In this document: positions 1-5,138 of the stretch, in pieces
How positions within the stretch are numbered: position 1 is the stretch's first letter
How the letters are laid out: every line of letters starts with the position of its first letter
Source of the DNA: Bdellovibrio sp.
GTDB taxonomy: Bacteria; Bdellovibrionota; Bdellovibrionia; Bdellovibrionales; Bdellovibrionaceae
Reading direction: 5' to 3'
DNA: 5,138 nucleotides
NCBI GenBank assembly: GCA_019104905.1
Contig: JAHRXB010000058.1
Span: 1 to 5,138, forward strand
Notes under the pieces: generated by a model
The model's input: only the letters and a program-made list of their open reading frames with translations
Told to the model about the DNA's origin: nothing
The model's database searches: none
Translations under genes and position numbers: made by a program

Positions 1-25
1 GAAGGCTGGACTACTGGGCAGGCGT

Positions 26-874
26 CTAATCAACAAAATCAGAAAGAGAAATCTTCCCGCGAATCATCACGATCAACCCGGCGGACATAAAGGCCAAAGC
101 AACCCCAGTCCCGATCAGATTGCGATGACCTAAGTTAACAATCCCTAAAAGGATCAACAGCGCGCTCAGCGCAAAGGGGCCCCAATAAAGATACTTCTGC
201 CATTTGGGCCGGGCTGGTGTCTCTGGAGGTTTGCCCGCCACCGGCTTCTGCGACAGCCCCACCATCATCAGACTGTTGATTCGCGCGATCATTTGATCGC
301 ACTGAGGGTCGCCACCTTGAGCGGCTTTCAGCTCCTCATACTTCAAGGTTGCAAAGCGCAGAGCATCCAACTGATGACAAGCCCGGATGAACTCATCGTG
401 AAGTTCTTCATTTTCAAAGTTCTCAACCAGATTCTTCCATTTGCGCACCAAACTTGGTTGCGCCTTCAGACTGGGATCCTTAGGAAGCCCTTCTAACTTT
501 TCAAAAAGAACGTGGCAGGAATAACACTCCTTAGAGCGTCGTCCATTCAAAGCCCCACACTTCGGACAGGACTTCATCTCGTGAGCGCCAGGGTCAGGGT
601 GTACTTCTTGATGCTGAGCGACACTCATTTCTTCCATAGGTGCTGGTGCTGTCGGCACCACCGGAACCACAAAACACAGCACATTTTGAGGATCTACCGG
701 AGGATACTCAAAACTGAATCGACTGTCGCAGGAAATACACTGAAACAACGGGGTTTCAGAGTGAATATCTTCACTCTCCACTTCATACAGCTTTGTGCAT
801 GAGGGGCATCGAATTTTCAATTTCTCCGTCAATTTCACTCTGGACTCACTCACTCTTTGTGTTACTAATACCAT
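26..874 (-). CDS. Double zinc-ribbon protein with two C-terminal membrane helices (function unknown)
   Basis: I do not recognise a named gene. Seen in the 282-residue translation: an N-terminal MJ0042-like zinc finger with C23/C26 and C46/C49 (CPSC then CISC, 19 residues between the pairs); a Pro-rich linker around 58-96; a second ribbon with C103/C106 and C117/C120 (CPKC, CYSC); a charged, probably helical stretch at about 130-205; a Pro/Lys linker at 209-226; two hydrophobic helices at about 229-248 and 252-271; and a short polar tail. There is no signal peptide, so the ribbons probably face the cytoplasm with a C-terminal hairpin anchor. Such zinc-finger membrane proteins are frequent in Bdellovibrio and myxobacteria, mostly uncharacterised. 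The ATG at 874 overlaps the lnt ATG and has no Shine-Dalgarno. Alternatives are GTG at 853, GTG at 838 and TTG at 820. The TTG start would begin the protein MKIRCPSC, typical for this finger, with GGAG three bases upstream. The gene is transcribed away from lnt. The coding call is secure; the exact start is not. Confidence 0.85.
   Translation of the reverse strand: MVLVTQRVSESRVKLTEKLKIRCPSCTKLYEVESEDIHSETPLFQCISCDSRFSFEYPPVDPQNVLCFVVPVVPTAPAPMEEMSVAQHQEVHPDPGAHEMKSCPKCGALNGRRSKECYSCHVLFEKLEGLPKDPSLKAQPSLVRKWKNLVENFENEELHDEFIRACHQLDALRFATLKYEELKAAQGGDPQCDQMIARINSLMMVGLSQKPVAGKPPETPARPKWQKYLYWGPFALSALLILLGIVNLGHRNLIGTGVALAFMSAGLIVMIRGKISLSDFVD
841..868 (+). promoter_or_regulatory. Weak candidate promoter for the lnt-mutS2-LMF operon
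   Basis: On the plus strand TGGACT (841-846; 4 of 6 to the -35 consensus) is separated by 16 bases from TACTAA (863-868; 3 of 6 to the -10 consensus). The predicted start falls at about 875-876, on the second lnt ATG. This would give a leaderless or nearly leaderless mRNA and would fit the absence of any Shine-Dalgarno before lnt. The -10 overlaps the minus-strand -10 candidate. The match is poor, and the real promoter could lie upstream inside the zinc-ribbon gene. Confidence 0.15.
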
Positions 875-893
875 GATGAAGAAATGGTTTCAA
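865..893 (-). promoter_or_regulatory. Candidate sigma70-type promoter for the zinc-ribbon gene
   Basis: Read on the minus strand, TTGAAA (893-888) is followed after exactly 17 bases by TATTAG (870-865). The -35 matches the consensus at 5 of 6 positions and the -10 at 4 of 6. The predicted transcript start is an A at about 858-857. That lies inside the longest version of the zinc-ribbon reading frame, so if this promoter is used translation must start at a downstream GTG (853 or 838) or TTG (820). The element lies over the first codons of lnt. It is a by-eye match only, and the sigma factor preferences of this organism are unknown to me. Confidence 0.3.
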
Positions 894-2483
894 TTTTTCA
901 AGCATAAAGCCTACGAATTTCGTTGGGCGATTCTCTCAGGAATTCTCGTCGGCACAAGCTACATCCCCTTTCCGCCCTGGGCCCTGATTTTTTGCTACAC
1001 CCCACTTTGGCTTTACGCCACCGAGGACAGTCGCTCGGTGAAGGACTCTTTCTGGGCCGGTTGGGTGACTCAGTTTTTTCTGACCCTGATTGGCTTTCAC
1101 TGGATTGCCTACACCGCTCACGAGTTCGGTCAAATGCCATGGTCTTTATCGGTCCTCGCATTGCTGCTTTTTTGTGCGCTCATGCATCTCTATATTCCGG
1201 TCGCAGTCGCCCTAGGAACCTGGCTGCGCCTGCGTTTCTCGCTGAGCGGAGGAAAAACTCTTTTCATTATCGCCCTCCTTCAATCACTTCTGGAAAGAAT
1301 TTGGCCCGTCATTTTTGACTGGAACCTGGGGTATACGTTCTTTTGGGCGAAAATTCCCACCTACCACCTGGCGGATCTGGTCGGCTTTTTCGGACTCTCG
1401 ACAACCATTCTGCTATTTAACGCCTGGATGGGATACATTTGGCTAAAACAAAGTTATGTCAAAAGAGCCCTGACTCACTTAAGTTTCCTGTCTTTGACCT
1501 TTGCCGCTTTGGTGGGCATTGGTTACTGGCACGGACTGGGGTGGAACCATTTTGACCGAGAAATTCGCGCGACCATCGTTCAAGCCAATATCGGCAACCT
1601 TGAAAAAGTCTATGCCGAGCAGGGACGCGGATACCAAGAGGTCATTACCAAAAAATTCCTCACACTTTCTCAAGAGGCGTTACTGAAGTTTCCGCAAACC
1701 GATATTCTGATATGGCCTGAAACCGCCTTCCCCGACTATCTGGATCAGCACCTCCTAGGACGCAAGCACACGCAAATGTTGACTCAAGGACTTGCACCTC
1801 TGGGGAAACCCTTGATCACCGGCGCTTATTCCAAAGATCCAAAAACCGATGAAAAGTTGGATCAATCGACCTACAATGCTCTTTTCCTGGTCGACGCCCA
1901 AGGAAACAATCTGGACAGCCCTTATCGTAAAACTCACCTTTTGGCTTTCGGAGAATACCTTCCCCTCAGCGAGCGTTTTCCGTTTTTACTGAAGCTTCTT
2001 CCCTTTGTTTCCAACTTTGGACGCGGCAAAGGCCCTCAAGTCATGGCCTGGGGATATCAAGGTGAAACCATTCATTGGGGAGGACAAATCTGCTATGAAG
2101 GTCTTTATCCCGAGTTCACTCGTGGTTTGGCAGAAAAAGGCACGGACATTCTGGTGAATGCCACTAACGATTCTTGGTTTGGACACCCCTCGGAGCCGCA
2201 ACAGCATTTATACATGACTCTGGCACGCGCCATCGAAGTGCGTCGCCCCTTAGTGCGCTCTACCAATACGGGAATTAGCACGGCCGTTCTGGCAAATGGT
2301 GACGTTCTACAAAAATCACCGCTTCAGCAAGAATGGAGCGGACAATTTGTGATAAAGTATCGCAAAGATGCACCAACTACTTTTTACGTTCAATGGGGGC
2401 ATTGGGACTGGGTTCTCATTCTTATTGCTCTGGCTGCATTGATTACTACAGGAGCCCTTCATGCAAGATCTCGTCGTTCTTGA
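873..2483 (+). CDS. lnt: Apolipoprotein N-acyltransferase
   Basis: Lnt moves an acyl chain from a phospholipid to the N-terminal cysteine of diacylated apolipoprotein, the last step of lipoprotein maturation after Lgt and LspA, in the inner membrane with its active site facing the periplasm. The 536-residue product, near the usual family length of about 510, has an N-terminal multi-helix membrane part (hydrophobic blocks within about 18-220, including the ADLVGFFGLS motif at 167-176). A nitrilase-like domain follows (about 231-500), then a final membrane helix (about 512-529) and an Arg-rich tail. The catalytic triad is visible: E283 in WPETAF, K353 in YRKTHL and C407 in GGQICYEG. E361 of FGEYLP and E409 are also present, as are NDSWFG (432-437) and STNTGIS (463-469). 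The start is ATG 873, or ATG 876 immediately after; neither has a Shine-Dalgarno. An in-frame GTG at 795 would prepend 26 unrelated residues and lies inside the divergent gene. The 3' end overlaps mutS2 by 23 bases. Confidence 0.97.
   Translation: MMKKWFQFFKHKAYEFRWAILSGILVGTSYIPFPPWALIFCYTPLWLYATEDSRSVKDSFWAGWVTQFFLTLIGFHWIAYTAHEFGQMPWSLSVLALLLFCALMHLYIPVAVALGTWLRLRFSLSGGKTLFIIALLQSLLERIWPVIFDWNLGYTFFWAKIPTYHLADLVGFFGLSTTILLFNAWMGYIWLKQSYVKRALTHLSFLSLTFAALVGIGYWHGLGWNHFDREIRATIVQANIGNLEKVYAEQGRGYQEVITKKFLTLSQEALLKFPQTDILIWPETAFPDYLDQHLLGRKHTQMLTQGLAPLGKPLITGAYSKDPKTDEKLDQSTYNALFLVDAQGNNLDSPYRKTHLLAFGEYLPLSERFPFLLKLLPFVSNFGRGKGPQVMAWGYQGETIHWGGQICYEGLYPEFTRGLAEKGTDILVNATNDSWFGHPSEPQQHLYMTLARAIEVRRPLVRSTNTGISTAVLANGDVLQKSPLQQEWSGQFVIKYRKDAPTTFYVQWGHWDWVLILIALAALITTGALHARSRRS
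2450..2454 (+). promoter_or_regulatory. Ribosome binding site of mutS2 inside lnt
   Basis: AGGAG lies six bases before the ATG at 2461 and within the last codons of lnt. It fixes the mutS2 start and, together with the 23-base gene overlap, suggests translational coupling: ribosomes finishing lnt at the TGA (2481-2483) have already passed over the mutS2 start. Confidence 0.8.
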
Positions 2484-4791
2484 TTGGATCGAAATTTTAG
2501 AAAAGATTCGTTCTCACGCAACCAGCGAAGCGGGTCGTGAAGCGATCATGGCCACGCGCCCTTTGAAAACCGCCGAAGAGGCGTATCTCGGTTTTGAAGA
2601 GATCGCCCAAGCCACGGAAGTCCTTAATCAAGGCGTCCGCCCTTACATGCAAAGCCTGGATCTGTATTCCACATGGATCACCCGTCTTAAAAAAAATGCC
2701 GTTTTGAAAACCTTGGAGATGAAAGACGTTCGCGGTTTTTGTCTTGAGGCTTTGGCCTTGAAAGAGGCTCTGCACTCGGTCGAAAACAAATGGGCGCAAA
2801 AAATTTCTTCCCGCCTGATGAACGCCGAAGAACCCGTGTCAGCGATTGATCAGATCTTGACTCCCAACGGAGAAATTCGCGCCGATGCCAGTGAGACTCT
2901 GTTTCGCTTGTATCGTGAAAAAGAACGACTGGCCCGCGAAGTTCAAGGAACATTGGATCGCCTGGTGAAAGATCACCAGATGGAAAATGTTCTTCAAGAC
3001 AAATACGTCACAACTCGTGATGGACGTTGGGTCTTGCCCGTGCGAAGTGGGATGCAACATCACCTTCCGGGAGTGATTCACGGTTCTTCTCAGACCAAAC
3101 AAACGGTTTTCATTGAACCGGAAAAAGTGATTCCTGCCAACAACCGCCTTCGCCAGATCGAAGTGGAAATTGAAGACGAAATCGAAAGGCTGTTAACGGA
3201 GCTTTCCAGTTATCTTTCTTCAAAAGCTCCCGAAATTGAGGTCTCCCGAACTCTTTTAGAAGAAGCGGACGTGCGTTTTTCACAAGCGCAGTTTGCAAAC
3301 CTAGTGAATGCACATCCCATCGAGTTTTCCCAGGACAGCTTGGAACTCATCGAAGTCCGCCATCCCCTTTTGCAGCTTTCAGGAAAAAAGGTTGTTTCTA
3401 ACTCGGTCTTACTTGAAGGCCAAAAGAGTGTGTTATTGCTGAGCGGACCGAACGCCGGAGGAAAAACAGTTCTTCTAAAATCCATTGGCCTTGCCGCGCA
3501 AATGGCTCGCTGTGGACTTCCTATTTGTGCCAGTGAAACTTCCCGAATTCCATTCTTTAAAGATGTTCTTATCGGTATCGGCGACGCCCAAAGTGTCGAT
3601 GAAGAGCTCAGCACCTTCGCCGCTCACTTAAAGATTCTCAGCAAAGCCGCAGAAATGAAGGGTCGCCAAAATTTGATTTTGATCGATGAAATCTGCGGTT
3701 CGACAGACCCCGAAGAAGGCAGTGCCCTGGGGCGAAGTTTTATCGAAACATTTTCAACAAATGATGTTTTTGCCGTCATCACATCGCACTTAGGCCCCCT
3801 GAAAGCAGGATGGGATGAAGAAAGTCGTGTCCTCAATGGCAGCCTTGAGTATGATCCAAAAACAGGGCGCCCCACATACCAGTTTATCGCCGGCATTCCC
3901 GGAGATTCTTTGGCTATTCAAACCGCCAAACGCGTGGGAGTTTCTCCTGCCATCGTCCAACGTGCGATGGACGTTCTAGCCCCGGCAACACGCGCCCGCT
4001 TAGAGGGTTTAGAGCAAATTGAACAACTTAAAAGCGATATTTCCATTCTTCAAGAGCATCTGAAAAAAGAAACCAAAAAGGCCCTTGAAACTAAAAAGAA
4101 ATACGAAGGTCTGTTAGAGCAATTCAATAAAGACAAAGACGAGTGGCTGCAGCGCACTCTGAAAAAAGCCGAACGAAAAGTCGAAGAGGCGATTGCCCAG
4201 GCGAAGGTCACAGAAACTTTCAAACGTCACACGGCTTTACAAGAAATTAAATACAAACTTCCTGAGATCGTGAAAGCCAAGCCCATTACTCAACCCGGGG
4301 CTCCTGAGAACGCCGAAGAGTTCGGAAAGAAGTTTCCTCCCGGCTCGAAGGTCTTTGTGCCGACTCTCAATCAGGACGGCATCATTCAAAGCACGCCGAA
4401 TTCCAAAGGTGATGTATTGATTCTTTCGGGCTCCGTGAGACTGCAACTCAACTGGCAGGATTTAAAGCCCCCTGGGAAACCACAAAATCCAACTTCCCAA
4501 CTGGTTCGCCAAGGGTCTTCGATCAGTGTGGCTTTGGCCGACGATGATCGCACCTTGGACTTGCGTGGAAAAACCGTGGAAGACGCCCTCTCGGAATTAG
4601 AGCTCGCCTTGGACAAAGCGGCTCAGTCCCGGGAAGATCGCATGAAGATCATTCATGGACATGGCACTGAGGCTTTAAAGAAAGCCGTGCGCACCTATTT
4701 ATCACGATCCATCTATGTCAAAAAATGGAAGGCCGGTTCGCCTGAGGGTGGCGGTGATGGTGTGACCTGGGTCGAACTTGGCGAAGCTTAG
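2461..4791 (+). CDS. mutS2: Endonuclease MutS2 (MutS-family ATPase with Smr nuclease domain)
   Basis: MutS2 is a cytoplasmic dimeric ATPase-nuclease. Family members suppress homologous recombination by acting on branched DNA, and in Bacillus subtilis MutS2 also acts on collided ribosomes; which role holds here is unknown. The 776 residues match the usual length (about 780). Order: core and lever/clamp helices at 1-310, with the family block VIHGSS..TVFIEP at 205-220; ATPase with Walker A GPNAGGKT (329-336, K335); LSTFAAHL (383-390); Walker B LILIDE (405-410, D409/E410); H-loop histidine H443; charged coiled coil at about 512-600; KOW-like segment at 627-669; and Smr domain at about 697-775 with LDLRG (699-703) and HGHGT (732-736), both nuclease motifs intact. 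The mismatch-recognition N-terminal domain of MutS is absent, as expected. Several ATPase motifs differ from the usual MutS2 forms (DEICGSTDP, SHLGPLK, PGDSLA). The start ATG has AGGAG six bases upstream. The gene overlaps the end of lnt and is followed after 18 bases by the LMF-like gene. Confidence 0.97.
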   Translation: MQDLVVLDWIEILEKIRSHATSEAGREAIMATRPLKTAEEAYLGFEEIAQATEVLNQGVRPYMQSLDLYSTWITRLKKNAVLKTLEMKDVRGFCLEALALKEALHSVENKWAQKISSRLMNAEEPVSAIDQILTPNGEIRADASETLFRLYREKERLAREVQGTLDRLVKDHQMENVLQDKYVTTRDGRWVLPVRSGMQHHLPGVIHGSSQTKQTVFIEPEKVIPANNRLRQIEVEIEDEIERLLTELSSYLSSKAPEIEVSRTLLEEADVRFSQAQFANLVNAHPIEFSQDSLELIEVRHPLLQLSGKKVVSNSVLLEGQKSVLLLSGPNAGGKTVLLKSIGLAAQMARCGLPICASETSRIPFFKDVLIGIGDAQSVDEELSTFAAHLKILSKAAEMKGRQNLILIDEICGSTDPEEGSALGRSFIETFSTNDVFAVITSHLGPLKAGWDEESRVLNGSLEYDPKTGRPTYQFIAGIPGDSLAIQTAKRVGVSPAIVQRAMDVLAPATRARLEGLEQIEQLKSDISILQEHLKKETKKALETKKKYEGLLEQFNKDKDEWLQRTLKKAERKVEEAIAQAKVTETFKRHTALQEIKYKLPEIVKAKPITQPGAPENAEEFGKKFPPGSKVFVPTLNQDGIIQSTPNSKGDVLILSGSVRLQLNWQDLKPPGKPQNPTSQLVRQGSSISVALADDDRTLDLRGKTVEDALSELELALDKAAQSREDRMKIIHGHGTEALKKAVRTYLSRSIYVKKWKAGSPEGGGDGVTWVELGEA

Positions 4792-4801
4792 ATTCTGACC
4801 T

Positions 4802-4806
4802 AAGGA
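4802..4806 (+). promoter_or_regulatory. Ribosome binding site of the LMF-like gene
   Basis: AAGGA lies in the 18-base gap after the mutS2 stop. It is three bases before ATG 4810 and six bases before GTG 4813, the second codon. The spacing is better for the GTG, so the start may be one codon later than annotated. No terminator hairpin is visible in the gap, which favours readthrough from mutS2. Confidence 0.55.
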
Positions 4807-4809
4807 TTT

Positions 4810-5138
4810 ATGGTGCTGACAGATTTTAATACCGCAAGCTGGATTCTTTCTAAGGCACTAAGTCTTTCGTACTTTATCGCCTTTCTTTCGTTAATGCCCC
4901 AACTCTTGGGACTCTTTGGTCACCAGGGTATTCTTTCTATTGATCATCTCCTCAATCTTTTAGACAAGGAAATGAAAGGGGAACGTTTTTATCATGTCCC
5001 CTCGGTATTTTGGTTTTTTTCCTCTGACTTTTCCCTGAAGGCGGTGTGTTTTATTGGCATGACCGCGGCGTCTTTGGCTTTTCTTGGATTTAGTCAAAGT
5101 TATATGCTGCTTCTTTGTTTCATCTGCTATCTTTCTTT
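4810..5138 (+). CDS. Lipase maturation factor (LMF1)-like membrane protein, N-terminal part
   Basis: The frame is open from ATG 4810 to the window edge (109 complete codons), so the gene is cut at its 3' end and its length is unknown. The visible part resembles the start of the lipase maturation factor family. A first membrane helix at about 12-36 (containing YFIAFLSLMPQ) is followed by the GLFGHQGILSI turn at 34-44. Then come the polar segment 50-62, the VPSVFWFFSSD motif at 63-73, and hydrophobic helices at about 77-93 and 97-109. In vertebrates LMF1 is an endoplasmic-reticulum protein needed for folding of dimeric lipases. Bacterial members are widespread inner-membrane proteins without a settled function, to my knowledge. 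It follows mutS2 by 18 bases with its own AAGGA and is probably the third gene of the operon. The family assignment comes from recalled motifs; a related multi-pass family such as HTTM-type proteins is the main alternative. Confidence 0.8.
   Translation, partial: MVLTDFNTASWILSKALSLSYFIAFLSLMPQLLGLFGHQGILSIDHLLNLLDKEMKGERFYHVPSVFWFFSSDFSLKAVCFIGMTAASLAFLGFSQSYMLLLCFICYLS

Noticed and set aside
3..29. Possible C-terminal tail of a convergent plus-strand gene (RLDYWAGV then TAA at 27-29), overlapping the end of the zinc-ribbon gene
   Set aside because: Only eight codons are visible, too few to support a gene. The other plus-strand frames are also open here, and no family is recognisable. Sequence before base 1 would settle it.
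293..802. Two plus-strand open frames (67 and 96 codons) antisense to the zinc-ribbon gene
   Set aside because: Their products are low-complexity, Arg/His/Leu-rich sequences with no family features, and the opposite strand encodes clear paired CxxC ribbons.
795..872. In-frame upstream GTG start for lnt at 795
   Set aside because: The added 26 residues do not look like an Lnt N-terminus, there is no ribosome site before the GTG, and the stretch is the antisense of the zinc-finger coding region.
3210..3614. 134-codon open frame on the minus strand inside mutS2
   Set aside because: It lies wholly antisense to the conserved MutS2 ATPase region and its translation shows no recognisable domain; it is a shadow of the real gene's codon bias.
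5012..5022. Run of seven T in the LMF-like gene, considered as a terminator tail or slippage site
   Set aside because: No GC-rich hairpin precedes it, and the reading frame continues through it with the expected family motif (VFWFFSSD), so it is ordinary Phe coding.
1..5138. CRISPR array, tRNA or rRNA gene, insertion sequence, prophage or defence system
   Set aside because: No spaced repeats, cloverleaf-like or rRNA-like sequence, transposase motifs or defence-type domains seen; the window is almost fully filled by four coding regions.

Overview
The window comes from a Gram-negative bacterium of moderate GC content (about half, judged by eye). An apolipoprotein N-acyltransferase implies a lipoprotein-rich envelope. 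The MJ0042-type zinc-finger membrane protein and the bacterial lipase-maturation-factor homologue are both types I associate with Bdellovibrionota and Myxococcota, so a Bdellovibrio-like predator is my best guess. That placement is inference from family knowledge, not from a marker gene.

Layout: (1) bases 26-874, minus strand: a 282-residue protein with two CxxC-CxxC zinc ribbons and two C-terminal membrane helices, function unknown. (2) About 818-893: a very compact divergent start region in which the outermost start codons of the two genes overlap by two bases. It carries a promoter-like sequence for the minus gene and a weaker one for the plus genes. (3) 873-2483, plus: lnt, with its Glu-Lys-Cys catalytic triad intact. 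(4) 2461-4791, plus: mutS2, starting inside the end of lnt (23-base overlap) behind a good AGGAG site. It has the MutS-type ATPase, coiled coil, KOW-like segment and Smr nuclease domain. (5) 4810-5138, plus: the N-terminal 109 residues of a lipase-maturation-factor family membrane protein, cut by the window edge.

The three plus-strand genes are packed as one probable operon (overlap of 23 bases, then a gap of 18 bases, with no terminator-like hairpin seen). Lnt adds the third acyl chain to lipoproteins in the inner membrane, and the LMF-like protein is a multi-spanning membrane protein possibly concerned with folding or export of secreted enzymes. MutS2 acts on DNA or on collided ribosomes and has no obvious functional link to them, so the grouping may simply be a compact housekeeping operon. 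I see no RNA gene, mobile element, CRISPR array or repeat family, and no clearly new system. The most useful leads are the divergent start region, the unusual ATPase motifs in MutS2, and the LMF-like gene in this operon.
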